Assembly (NCBI GenBank): GCA_963850915.1
Contig: CAWKND010000012.1
Coordinates: 124,001 to 188,000, forward strand
Length of the DNA: 64,000 bases
Direction of reading: 5' to 3'
From: CAVTWH01 sp963850915
Lineage (GTDB): Bacteria > Actinomycetota > Actinomycetes > Mycobacteriales > Micromonosporaceae
Positions 42,267-50,508 of this stretch are shown here, in pieces. The notes under the pieces were generated by a model that was given only the letters and a program-made list of their open reading frames with translations, was not told the DNA's origin and did not search any database. Position numbers and translations under genes: made by a program. The stretch's first letter is position 1, and the number at the start of each line of letters is the position of its first letter.

Positions 42267-43478
42267 GTGCGCCCCCACCACGAGGAACCCCACATCGTGC
42301 TCGACCCGGACGAGGTCAACCGCGACGTGGTGGAGTTCGGCGCGCAGCCAACCCGCGCCCCCGACTGGCGGCGTTGGGTACTCCCGGCTGTCGCGGTACT
42401 CGCGGTGGTGGCGGCCGGCATCGGGTACTCCCGCATCGGGAATGGGCGACCGGACGCGGCCCGCTCGTCCCCACCCGTCGCGACCACCACCCGCGCGGCG
42501 GCCAACCCCGAAGCCAGCACGGTGACGGCCAGCCCTGCGACCAAGCCGACGATAACCGTGCTCGATCAGCCGCTGCTCGGCGTGACCGCGGGTTGGGAGT
42601 TGTTCGGCCGGTCGTCCGGCAACCTCGTCCGCATCGGCCTGGCCGCGGGCCGGATCAGCACCATGCCGATCCCCTCGCTCGCCAGCAACGGGCCGATGGC
42701 GTTCCTGGCCATGCCACAGGGCGCGTTGATCCGCCCGCTGGACAACGTCCAGGGCTATCTCGTACCGGACGACCAGAGCGCCCAGCCGCTCCAGGGCCTG
42801 CTCACCAACTCCGGCCCGGCGCTGCCCGGTCCGCGCCCCAATACCGTGTGGCGGCCGCTCGACGACGCCGCGACCACCACGATGGGGCTGGTCGACATGC
42901 TGGGCGTACCGACGGGTGACAAGATCGCAGTCCCAGGCGATTCCGACAGCACGGTCTTCGCCGACGGCTCCGGCTACCTGCTGCAGCAGGGCCCCGGTGG
43001 TGTCTACTGGCTACGCCCGAGTGGCGTTCAGCGCATCGCCACCGGCCAGCTCATCGCCGTGGGCGCGACCCGCTGGCTGGTACAGGACTGCGACGAGCAT
43101 GCCGTCTGTTCAATCGTCGTGATCACCAAGAGCACCGGCGGGCGACGCGTACTGAACTCCACGGTCAGGCCCGACGTCTGGCCACCCGGGCTCATCTCGC
43201 CGGACGGCGGACTCGCGGCGGTTATCGACATGAGCGGGTCCACGCCACTGGTGACCATGGTCAATCTGGCGACAGGCGACGTCAGGTCAACGTCGATCCA
43301 CGTCCTCGAGGGCTACAGCGAGGGGCAGCTGGTGTGGTCGCCCGACAGCCAGTGGCTCTTCGTGGTCAGCTCGGACAACACCATCCACGCGATCAGGGCC
43401 GCCACCGGCGACGACGTCGCGCTGGGCGTACCCCTGCCGCCGATCGTCCAGCTCGCCATCCGGCCCGCCGCCTCCTGA
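42267..43478 (+). CDS. Membrane-anchored beta-propeller (TolB/WD40-like) protein
   Basis: A 403-residue protein: 35 cytoplasmic residues, one helix (VLPAVAVLAVVAAGIGYS, about residues 38-55), then a six- or seven-bladed propeller-like outside domain with repeated D-G-S/L-x-W motifs (VFADGSGYLLQ, LISPDGGLAAVIDM, LVWSPDSQWLFVVSSDN). It lacks a recognised enzymatic motif; likely a sensor or scaffold in the cell envelope. GTG 42267 with CATCAT 6 nt upstream is the chosen start; the longer frame start at 42237 lacks support. Confidence 0.75.
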   Translation: MRPHHEEPHIVLDPDEVNRDVVEFGAQPTRAPDWRRWVLPAVAVLAVVAAGIGYSRIGNGRPDAARSSPPVATTTRAAANPEASTVTASPATKPTITVLDQPLLGVTAGWELFGRSSGNLVRIGLAAGRISTMPIPSLASNGPMAFLAMPQGALIRPLDNVQGYLVPDDQSAQPLQGLLTNSGPALPGPRPNTVWRPLDDAATTTMGLVDMLGVPTGDKIAVPGDSDSTVFADGSGYLLQQGPGGVYWLRPSGVQRIATGQLIAVGATRWLVQDCDEHAVCSIVVITKSTGGRRVLNSTVRPDVWPPGLISPDGGLAAVIDMSGSTPLVTMVNLATGDVRSTSIHVLEGYSEGQLVWSPDSQWLFVVSSDNTIHAIRAATGDDVALGVPLPPIVQLAIRPAAS

Positions 43479-43499
43479 TCGATTTGGCACGAGTCCCGG

Positions 43500-44264
43500 T
43501 CAGCCGGAGTGGCGCCAGGTTGAGCAGCCGGAGTTGGTGAACCTGTCGCCCGCGACCAGGTGCACCGTGGTGGAGAGCAGCACGAGGCTGACGGAGACCT
43601 GCGGCTGGTTGTTCACCCGGTACACGCAGAGGCTCAGTTGCTGTCCGGTAGTCCAGTCGCCGACCGCGATGTCGGTACCCACCACATAGGTACCCGCGCC
43701 GATCGGTCCTGTCGACCCGCCACCGCCGCCACTCCCGCCGCCAGGTCCGCCGCTGCTCCCCGAGCCGCCGCCGTTCCCGCTACCACTGCCGCTACCCGAG
43801 CCGTTCCCGGCGCCTGAACCGTTCCCGGCGCCCGAGCCGTTCCCGGCGCCCGAGCCGTTCCCGCTGCCCGCACCGTTGTCGCCGCCCGAGTTGCTTCCGC
43901 CCGAGCCGCTGCCGCCCGAGCCGCTGCCACTTGAGCCGCTGCCACTTCAGCCGCCGTTGTCATCGCCGGGGCCTCCGGTCGCGCTCGCCGAGACGACTGG
44001 TACCGCCTGGAGTCCGGTACTCGGCCCCGGTAGCGACGTCAGCGCCTGGTCGGTACCGCGCGACTGGACCGGAGTACCAGCCCGCAGCCATCCCCAACCG
44101 GCCAGTGCGCCCAGCACCAGGGCGAGGGCCAGCAGCGCCACGATGACCCGGCGCCGACCCGGCGGGAGCGCCTGTATTGGCGGCGACTCAGCGCTACTTT
44201 CGTTGCTGTCAGGGCTTTTCGTCGCGCTGTCTGGGCTTTTCATCGCGCTGTCTGGGCTTTTCAT
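43500..44264 (-). pseudogene. Envelope protein with Gly-Ser linker interrupted by in-frame TGA
   Basis: Starts at ATG 44264 (GAGGGAG 4 nt upstream). Order: three M-K-S-P-D-S-A units, one helix (VIVALLALALVLGALAGWGWL), a linker, then TGA at 43947-43949. The same frame continues without another stop through a G-S-G-N linker of about 65 residues and a C-terminal domain (IAVGDWTTGQQLSLCVYRVNNQP...NSGCSTWRHSG) to 43500. A full read would give about 254 residues with a disulfide-capable secreted domain. The stop falls between GGC and AGT codons of the linker. Nonsense mutation, sequencing error, or readthrough are all possible. Confidence 0.7.
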
Positions 44265-44267
44265 CGC
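44205..44267. repeat. 21-bp tandem repeat, three copies
   Basis: Units 44205-44225, 44226-44246, 44247-44267; the last two are identical and the first differs at two positions. It encodes the repeated A-M/T-K-S-P-D-S at the N-terminus of the gap-containing gene. Unit loss or gain would not shift the frame. Confidence 0.85.
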
Positions 44268-44416
44268 GCTCCCTCGGGACGGCGCGTAGGGGAGGATAGG
44301 TACGTGTTCGTGTCCCGGTGCGTGCAGAGTCCTGTTCATGGGACGCTACACCCGACAGCCGCCCCTCGCTCACCGACGGGTACGGCCCGGCTCCGCTCAG
44401 CGAAAGGCGACAGTTC

Positions 44417-44824
44417 ATGACCCCCGACCCTCCGGTGATCTCGGTGATGCTGGCAGTACCCGACGCCCCGGCCGCTGCGAGCTGGTACGCGCGGGCGCTC
44501 GGCGCGACCGAATTGTGGAACCTGGGTAGCGTCATCGGGCTGACCATCGGCGGGGCACCGTTCTTCCTGGGCGAGCCGGCGAACAACGGCTGGGAGAGCC
44601 CGCTGGTACGCGACGCGCGCTCGGTACGGGTCGAGGTCTTCGTGGACGATCCGGACAGCTTCTACGCCCGCGCGGTGGCTGCCGGAGCGGACGGCACCGT
44701 CGACGAGATCCGCGACCACGAGATGCCCTGGGGTACCCACCGCCAGGGCGCCTTCATCGACCCGTTCGGTCACAAGTGGCTGGTCGGCGACAGATCCCCG
44801 CTACAGCCCCACAATCCGCAGTAG
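44417..44824 (+). CDS. VOC (glyoxalase/bleomycin-resistance-like) protein
   Basis: A 135-residue VOC-superfamily protein made of two beta-alpha-beta-beta-beta units: VISVMLAVPDAPAAASWYARALGA at the start and VEVFVDDPDSFYARAVAAGAD, DPFGHKWLVGDR at the end. The substrate is unknown. GAAAGG lies 10 nt before ATG 44417. Divergent from the interrupted envelope gene by 152 bp. Confidence 0.87.
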   Translation: MTPDPPVISVMLAVPDAPAAASWYARALGATELWNLGSVIGLTIGGAPFFLGEPANNGWESPLVRDARSVRVEVFVDDPDSFYARAVAAGADGTVDEIRDHEMPWGTHRQGAFIDPFGHKWLVGDRSPLQPHNPQ

Positions 44825-44985
44825 CCGCGTCTCCGGCCTGCCGATGTGTGCCGCCACAGCCGGTTGCCCGCAGGCCGGCCCGGCGAAGGTGAGCACCAAA
44901 CCCAGGGTGCGGGACCCGATGCCGAGCGAACGCTTGGGCCCCGAGGTCGGGGCGTGGGGGCGCTCCGTCTGTCAGGCTGTTACTG

Positions 44986-45537
44986 GTGACCGGGAGGCTG
45001 AACTACGACGCGGTGGGGCTGACCAGCCCTCGGGAAGAGTTCTGGTCCCAGAACCCGCCGGGTTACCGCCGCTACACGGACACCGTCCATCTTGACCAGG
45101 GCCAGGGCCAGGGCCAGGGCCAGGGCCAGGGCCAGGGCCGCTGGGACGCGGTGGCCTCGGCGGTACTGGACTGGCAGATCAAGACCCGAAGCGGCTTCAC
45201 CGTGGAGCCACTGACCACGGGAACACGGGTTCAGGAAGGCGCCGAGTACATCCTCGTCGCCCGACTCGGACCACTCACCGTCCGGGAGCCCGTAAGGGTC
45301 ATCGCGGTGGTCGACGAGCCAAACCGATGCGGCTTCGCCTACGGCACTCTCGATGGGCATCCGGTCAGCGGTGAAGAGGCCTTCATCGTGCACCGCGCCT
45401 CCGACGGACAGATCTTGCTGACGCTGCGCTCCCTGACCCGCGCGTCGCGCGGCGCCTGGCGGTGGGCCTTTCCGCTGGCCCTGGTGGCCCAGCGGTACTA
45501 CCGGCGCCGCTACCGCCGGGCCCTCCGGAGGGGTTGA
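44986..45537 (+). CDS. DUF1990 protein with (Gln-Gly)7 repeat
   Basis: A 183-residue DUF1990 protein. Motifs: LNYDAVGLTSPR near the start, RVQEGAEYILVARLG, RCGFAYGTLDGHPVSGEEAFIV, and a basic C-terminus. Residues 38-51 are seven Gln-Gly pairs encoded by seven exact CAGGGC hexamers (45097-45138), normally absent from this family. CAGGCT 7 nt before GTG 44986 is close to the local leaderless pattern. Function unknown. Confidence 0.82.
   Translation: MTGRLNYDAVGLTSPREEFWSQNPPGYRRYTDTVHLDQGQGQGQGQGQGQGRWDAVASAVLDWQIKTRSGFTVEPLTTGTRVQEGAEYILVARLGPLTVREPVRVIAVVDEPNRCGFAYGTLDGHPVSGEEAFIVHRASDGQILLTLRSLTRASRGAWRWAFPLALVAQRYYRRRYRRALRRG
45097..45138 (+). repeat. CAGGGC hexanucleotide microsatellite, seven copies
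   Basis: Seven perfect in-frame copies inside the DUF1990 gene. Copy-number change would lengthen or shorten the Gln-Gly run without a frameshift. Confidence 0.95.
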
Positions 45538-45628
45538 CCACCGCGAGGCGGCCCGGTCACCCGGTCGCCGTGGGGCGACGAGCAAAACGGCTGCTCGGTT
45601 GGCTGTGTTTTGCACCGTCCGGTGCACT

Positions 45629-45676
45629 GAAGGCCCAGGTCATGATCAGCTCAACTGAGCTGTGACCTGGGCCTTC
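45629..45676 (-). terminator. Terminator downstream of tRNA-Thr
   Basis: Perfect 14-bp stem (45629-45642 with 45663-45676) carrying an inner 5-bp hairpin (AGCTC/GAGCT), 8 nt after the tRNA 3' end on the minus strand. A second 7-bp hairpin (TGCACCG/CGGTGCA, 45611-45626) follows. Confidence 0.8.
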
Positions 45677-45683
45677 GTTGCCG

Positions 45684-45756
45684 AGCCGCCTCGGAGAATT
45701 GAACTCCGGACCTACGCATTACGAGTGCGTCGCTCTGCCGACTGAGCTAAGGCGGC
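45684..45756 (-). tRNA. tRNA-Thr (anticodon CGT)
   Basis: On the minus strand: acceptor stem GCCGCCT/AGGCGGC, D arm GCTC...GAGC, anticodon arm ACGCA-CTCGTAA-TGCGT with anticodon CGT (reads ACG), T arm CGGAG-TTCAATT-CTCCG, discriminator T, no encoded CCA. All four arms pair fully. No integrated element is visible at its 3' end. Confidence 0.95.
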
Positions 45757-45891
45757 AACGTCAGACGAGTGTACGCGATCCCCGCGTCGCCGGTACTCGG
45801 GGTTTCCGCCAGCTGGACTCGCAGGTTTGTACCGGAATCGCCGCGCTCGCGCGACAACGCCGACGAGCACACCGGTACTACCCTGCCGTCC

Positions 45892-47760
45892 GTGGAGTCC
45901 ATACCCCGTCCCACCAGCCTTGATCCACTGGAGCTCGGCTTCTCCAGGCAGCAGCCGGTGGCCTGGCTGTCGCCCAGTCAACTCGCCGGCACGGCGGTAC
46001 GGGTGGTGCTTTCCACCCAGTTCGGTGCCTACCTGGACAAGCGGGAGCTGCAGAACGCACTGCCGCCGAGCGTCTTCGAGGAGTACGCCGACGCCGAGGA
46101 GATATGGCTGGACTACGTCGCCGACCTGGGGGACGGGTTCGACGCCACGTACTCGATCGCGTGGCTGCTGGCGCAGCCGAGCCTGACGGTCGACGGGGTC
46201 GAGTTGCCGCGTGGCCAGATGCTGATGATGGGTGGCGACGAGGTCTACCCGACGGCGAGTACGGAGCGGTACGAAGATCGCACGAAGGGGCCGTACAAGG
46301 CGGCCATGCCGGTGTGCCCACCGGGCGGTCCGCAGCCGGATCTTTTTGCGCTGCCGGGAAACCACGACTGGTACGACGGCCTCACGGCTTTCCTGCGGCT
46401 GTTCGTGAAGAACGGTACCGACTCGATCGGCGCCTGGGTGAACCGGCAGGCGCGCTCGTACTTCGCCATCCAGCTGCCGAAGCGCTGGTGGATCTTCGCC
46501 TTCGATGCCCAGTTCGGCGCCTACCTCGACGATCCGCAGATGCACTACTTCCTGCACGCCGCAAAGGATCTGCGCCCTGGCGACAACATCATCGTCTGCC
46601 CGGCCACACCGGGTTGGGTGGAGGCGACCACCGACGCCAAGGCGTACGACACCATCGACTACTTCGTCCGCACGGTGCTGGATCCCAAGCAGGTCAACGT
46701 CCGTCTGATGCTCTCCGGCGACCTGCACCACTACGCGCACTACGAGGGAACCGATCGGCACCTGGTGACCTGTGGCGGCGGCGGGGCGTACCTCTACCCG
46801 ACGCACCACCTGCCGCGCACCATCCAGGTACCGCCGCCGGACAGCCGGGTGAAGCGCAAGGCCGAGCCGAAGCCGTACACCCTCAAACGCACCTTCCCGA
46901 CCCGCCCGCAGTCACGCGCGCTCGCCTCCGGTGTCTTCACCCGGCTTCCCTGGCGCAACAAGGGTTTCGTGGTACTGATGGGTACCCTGCACGCGCTGTT
47001 CATGCTCTCCGTGCTGAGCCTGATCCAGCACGCGAAGGGCAACGAGCAGAAGCTGTTCTCGATCCCCACCGCGCTCACCGCGCTGCTGATCCTGATCGGT
47101 ACCACCTTCTTCGCGATGCCGCCGACCGCCGGCAAAGCCAAGCCACGACATTGGATCCTCGGCATCACCCACGGCTGTGTCCACATAGGACTCTCGATCG
47201 TCGGCGCATTCCTGTGGAACAGAACGCCTTTCGTGCACTGGATCTGGCCGCTGCCGGTGGTGACCGCGGTGATCTACGTGCTGATCGCCGGCATCGTGGC
47301 CGCCGAGGTGGTCTGCCTGTACCTGGTCATCGCCGGGTTCTTCCAGGTCAACCTCAACGAACTCTTTGCCGGACAAGGGATTGAGGACTTCAAGAGCTTC
47401 CTGCGGATCCGGATCAACGACGACGGGCTGACCATCTTCCCGATCGCGGTGAAGCGGGCCAACCACAGCTGGGCAGCGGATCCGGGCGGCGAGGAACACA
47501 CCCCCTGGATCAAACCCACGAAACCTATCGGGTACGCCCTGGCCGAAGCCCCGATCCACCTCCCCGCCCGGGTACCCGTTCCGGTGCTACCGCAACAGTT
47601 GCAGCACGAGAGTGACGATCGTGAGCGCCAGGAGCACGTACTGCTGCCCGAAGGTGTAGTCCCGCACCCGCATGTGCACGATGACCGCGGCGACGAAGAA
47701 CAGTACGAGTCCGGTGGCGGCGGCGACGCCCAGCCACGGCACGGCAAAGCCGACGAGTAG
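45892..47760 (+). CDS. Metallophosphoesterase with membrane C-domain
   Basis: A 622-residue protein. The phosphoesterase half carries DLGDGFDAT, GGDEVYP, LPGNHDWYDG and SGDLHHYAHYEG, the dinuclear metal motifs (D-x-G, G-D, G-N-H-D, G-D-x-H-H). From about residue 350 there are four to six helices (FVVLMGTLHALFMLSVLSLI and others). The substrate is unknown; similar proteins are predicted calcineurin-type enzymes. TACCCT 7 nt before GTG 45892 (leaderless). The last 58 residues are read antisense to the DoxX gene over 174 bp and look unlike the rest; the ancestral stop may have been lost. Confidence 0.88.
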   Translation: MESIPRPTSLDPLELGFSRQQPVAWLSPSQLAGTAVRVVLSTQFGAYLDKRELQNALPPSVFEEYADAEEIWLDYVADLGDGFDATYSIAWLLAQPSLTVDGVELPRGQMLMMGGDEVYPTASTERYEDRTKGPYKAAMPVCPPGGPQPDLFALPGNHDWYDGLTAFLRLFVKNGTDSIGAWVNRQARSYFAIQLPKRWWIFAFDAQFGAYLDDPQMHYFLHAAKDLRPGDNIIVCPATPGWVEATTDAKAYDTIDYFVRTVLDPKQVNVRLMLSGDLHHYAHYEGTDRHLVTCGGGGAYLYPTHHLPRTIQVPPPDSRVKRKAEPKPYTLKRTFPTRPQSRALASGVFTRLPWRNKGFVVLMGTLHALFMLSVLSLIQHAKGNEQKLFSIPTALTALLILIGTTFFAMPPTAGKAKPRHWILGITHGCVHIGLSIVGAFLWNRTPFVHWIWPLPVVTAVIYVLIAGIVAAEVVCLYLVIAGFFQVNLNELFAGQGIEDFKSFLRIRINDDGLTIFPIAVKRANHSWAADPGGEEHTPWIKPTKPIGYALAEAPIHLPARVPVPVLPQQLQHESDDRERQEHVLLPEGVVPHPHVHDDRGDEEQYESGGGGDAQPRHGKADE

Positions 47761-47931
47761 CCCGATCGCACCGGCGAGCTTCAGCACCCCGAGTTTGGGT
47801 AGCCACGAGTGCGGTACCCCCGCCTTGGTCATCACCTCCAGGATGGGCGGGAACTTCACGAAGTCGAGGATCGCCGACGTCAGGTTGTAGGCGGCGGTGA
47901 CCAGCGTGACGATGACGTACGCGATGAACAC
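47587..47931 (-). CDS. DoxX-family membrane protein
   Basis: A 114-residue four-helix DoxX-like protein (MFIAYVIVTLVTAAYNL, VMTKAGVPHSWLPKLGVLKLAGAIGLLVG, LGVAAATGLVLFFVAAVIVHMRV). Family members occur with thiol-redox and quinone-related proteins. It follows the NAD(P)-binding gene by 12 bp in the same direction and likely shares its operator. It overlaps the phosphoesterase 3' end on the opposite strand. Confidence 0.86.
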   Translation of the reverse strand: MFIAYVIVTLVTAAYNLTSAILDFVKFPPILEVMTKAGVPHSWLPKLGVLKLAGAIGLLVGFAVPWLGVAAATGLVLFFVAAVIVHMRVRDYTFGQQYVLLALTIVTLVLQLLR

Positions 47932-47943
47932 TGCGGCTTCCCG

Positions 47944-48801
47944 TCAGCCGGTGAAGGCGGCGGTGTGGTCGCTGACCCACTCGCCGTACGTGCGCGCCGG
48001 CCGGCCGAGCGCCTGTGCGACATCGTCGGTCGCCGGGTGCTGTGGCTTCGCGGAGTGCTTGGCGTAGCGGGACATCAGGGCGTCGACGAACGCAGCCGGC
48101 ATGCCGGCGCCCACCATCCGTTCCCGCGCAGCCGCCGGGGGTACCTCGAGGAAAGTCAGCTGGCGGCCGAGCACGGTACCGATGATCTCGACTGTTTCCC
48201 GGTGGCTCAACGACTGCGGGCCGGTCACCTGCAGCCGCCGGTTGGCCAGCTCATCGGTCAGCAGCGCCTTTGCCGCCACGGCAGCCAGATCGCGCTCGTC
48301 CAGCAGCGACTCCTCGAACCCCGGATACACATAGGCGACCGTGTCCCCGGCCCGTACCTGCGGCCCGAACGCGCGAGCCGTGTTGCTGGCGAACGAGCTG
48401 GCCCGCAGGCTGGTCCAGGGCAGTCCGCTGGCGATCACGGCCTCCTCGGCCTCGCGGTTGCGGTCGCCACGCATCCGGGACGGCTGCTCCTCGTCCGGGT
48501 CGTCGATGTTCATCGCGGAGAGCGCCACCAGCCGCTGTACGCCCTGCTCACGGGCGGTGGTGACCAGGTCGGTGGCGTGCTCGCCGAAGGTGATCGGGTG
48601 GACGAAGAGCGCGGCTGCTCCGGCGAGCCACGGGACGAGGGTCTCGGGGTGCCGCGGGTCGCCGGGTACCACCTGCACACCGGCGGGGAGTGACACGCTG
48701 GCCGGGTCACGGCTGACCGCCCGTACCGGCGCGCCGGCGCTCAGCAGTTCATCGATGAGCAGGCGGCCGACCAGGCCAGACGCTCCGGTTACCACGATCA
48801 T
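47944..48801 (-). CDS. NAD(P)-binding NmrA/QorB-like protein
   Basis: A 285-residue atypical short-chain dehydrogenase of the NmrA/QOR2 type: IVVTGASGLVGRLLIDELL (G-x-S-G-x-x-G Rossmann loop), VRAVSRDPASV, FVHPITFGEH, YVYPGFEESLLDERDLAAVAA and the C-terminal HTAAFTG. It probably reduces quinones or senses the NADPH/NADP ratio. AAGGAGAG 4 nt before ATG 48801. It leads an operon with DoxX, and two ATACGAG-type operator sites lie just upstream. Confidence 0.88.
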   Translation of the reverse strand: MIVVTGASGLVGRLLIDELLSAGAPVRAVSRDPASVSLPAGVQVVPGDPRHPETLVPWLAGAAALFVHPITFGEHATDLVTTAREQGVQRLVALSAMNIDDPDEEQPSRMRGDRNREAEEAVIASGLPWTSLRASSFASNTARAFGPQVRAGDTVAYVYPGFEESLLDERDLAAVAAKALLTDELANRRLQVTGPQSLSHRETVEIIGTVLGRQLTFLEVPPAAARERMVGAGMPAAFVDALMSRYAKHSAKPQHPATDDVAQALGRPARTYGEWVSDHTAAFTG

Positions 48802-48831
48802 GGAACTCTCCTTCGACACGCGTCCTCACTC

Positions 48832-48886
48832 ATACGAGATTCATATTAGATGACGGGCGTAGCGAAGTACTACGAGTTCCGTATCA
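48832..48886. promoter_or_regulatory. Paired imperfect palindromes upstream of the NAD(P)-binding gene
   Basis: ATACGAGATTCATAT (48832-48846) and CTACGAGTTCCGTAT (48870-48884) each have ATACGA-type inverted arms, and are about 38 bp apart centre to centre. They are unusually AT-rich. A redox-responsive HxlR- or MarR-type repressor would be expected to bind here, but no such gene is in the window. Confidence 0.6.
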
Positions 48887-48900
48887 CATGACGCTAACGG

Positions 48901-50442
48901 CTACTGGAAACCCAGGCGCGCCAACGGCTCCACCAGCTCCCGCTCCTCGTACGAGAGGTGGGACAGCAGCGTGTCGGCGAGCAGGTCGACCGCGTCCCGC
49001 AGCCCGGTCAGATCACCGTCGCCGCCAACCAGGGCCACCAACGCCCGGTCGACGCCCTCGATCACCCCGTGGATCACCCGGTGCTCCAGCTCCAGCCGGT
49101 CCACCACGGCGCCCAGTGCCGGCTCGGCCCGGCGCAGGTGCGGGAAGACGCTGACGTCCTCGAGCGTGTGGTGGGTGGTGACGACCCGGCAGTACGACTC
49201 GCAGTAGGTACCGAGGGTCCAGTTGTTCTGCCGCAGCGTCATCGTGTGGATCGCCGAGCGCGCCTGCCCGGCGTCGAGCGTCCCGGCCGCGACCTGGTCC
49301 ACCAGGTCGTACAGCTGCTCCAGCTCCTGCCGCAGATGGTCGTGTACGTCCACCAGATGCCGCCCGGCCGCCCGCTCGTGCGCCGTGTACTCCCGCCCCG
49401 CCAGCGGCGAGGGACCGGTGGGTCGGGTGGACTCGTCCCACGGTTGCGTGGCACTGCGCCGGTGGCCGTCGTCGGGGGTGGGTGTGACGCCGAGGGCCGC
49501 CGGTACCGTGCCGGATTTGATCGTATTGACCGCCACCACCGGGGTGGCCGGTGCGGACCGGGGCGAGCGCGCGGCGGCGACCAGCTCGCGCACGGCAGGC
49601 GCCACCTCCTGGCCGAAGCGCTGGATGTCGCCCGGGTTGTCGCTGCCCAGGATGTAGCCGGAGAGGCCCTGCGTCAGGCTGAGTTCGGCGAGCTGCTCGG
49701 CCCAGTCGGCGGCCGACCCCTGGAGGAACCCGGCGCCCCGACCGAACACCCCGTTGATGTTGTACAGCCGGCGCACGGCCGAGGGTTCCCGGCCAGCGGC
49801 GACGGCCGCCTCGTCGATGATCTTGTGCATGGCCGGCAACTGATCCACCGGGGCGTACCCGAGGCTGGGCAGCCAACCGTCGGCGACCCGGCCGGTGAGG
49901 CGGAGCATGCGCGGCTTGTACGAGCCGAGCCAGATGCCGATGTCGTGCGCGGGTACCGGCCCCGCCTTCGCGCCCACCACGCGGTAGTGCGCGCCGTCCA
50001 CGCGTACCCCTCGGCCACCGGCCCAGATCGCCCGGATGACCTCGATCGCCTCGCCCAGCGCGACCACCGCCTCGCCCGGCGACCGCACCGGCCCTCCGTT
50101 GGCGCCGATCGCCTCCCAGAACGCGCCGGCCCCCAGCCCGAGTTCGACCCGCCCCCCGCTCAACAGGTCCAGGCTGGCGGCGCTGCGCGCGAGTACCGCC
50201 GGCGGGCGCAGCGGCAGGTTGGCCACGTTGGGAAAGACCCGGACCCGTTCGGTCGCGGCCGCGATGAACGCCAGCAGCGTCCAGGCATCGAGAAATGCCG
50301 GCTGGTACGGATGGTCCTGCACGCTGACCAGGTCGAGCCCGGCCTGCTCGGTGAGCTGGGCGAGCGCGACAACCGTCTGTGGATCGGCAGCCGCTGGCGT
50401 CAGAAAGGTCCCGAACCGCAGGTCATGCCCGTAGTCGGTCAC
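48901..50442 (-). CDS. LLM-class (F420-type) oxidoreductase fused to a hemerythrin domain
   Basis: A 513-residue fusion. Residues 1-300 are a luciferase-like monooxygenase barrel (FGTFLTPAAADPQTVVALAQL, LGAGAFWEAIGANGGP, ALGEAIEVIRAIW, WLGSYKPRMLRLTGRVADGW), the group that mostly uses coenzyme F420. A linker of about 65 residues leads to a hemerythrin/HHE helical bundle: HDHLRQELEQLYDLV, TTHHTLEDVSVFPHL, RLELEHRVIHGVIEG, SHLSYEERELVEPL, which provide the histidines and acids for a di-iron centre. The fusion suggests O2, peroxide or NO sensing tied to flavin chemistry. GTG 50442. Confidence 0.88.
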   Translation of the reverse strand: MTDYGHDLRFGTFLTPAAADPQTVVALAQLTEQAGLDLVSVQDHPYQPAFLDAWTLLAFIAAATERVRVFPNVANLPLRPPAVLARSAASLDLLSGGRVELGLGAGAFWEAIGANGGPVRSPGEAVVALGEAIEVIRAIWAGGRGVRVDGAHYRVVGAKAGPVPAHDIGIWLGSYKPRMLRLTGRVADGWLPSLGYAPVDQLPAMHKIIDEAAVAAGREPSAVRRLYNINGVFGRGAGFLQGSAADWAEQLAELSLTQGLSGYILGSDNPGDIQRFGQEVAPAVRELVAAARSPRSAPATPVVAVNTIKSGTVPAALGVTPTPDDGHRRSATQPWDESTRPTGPSPLAGREYTAHERAAGRHLVDVHDHLRQELEQLYDLVDQVAAGTLDAGQARSAIHTMTLRQNNWTLGTYCESYCRVVTTHHTLEDVSVFPHLRRAEPALGAVVDRLELEHRVIHGVIEGVDRALVALVGGDGDLTGLRDAVDLLADTLLSHLSYEERELVEPLARLGFQ

Positions 50443-50508
50443 GTCGTACCCACTCTCGCCCGGTGCTGTGCCGCACCGGCCCGGTAGGCCGACGCACCCG
50501 GGCGCGCG

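Noticed and set aside
45684..45756. Attachment site for an integrative element at tRNA-Thr
   Set aside because: No integrase gene and no repeated copy of the tRNA 3' end in the window.
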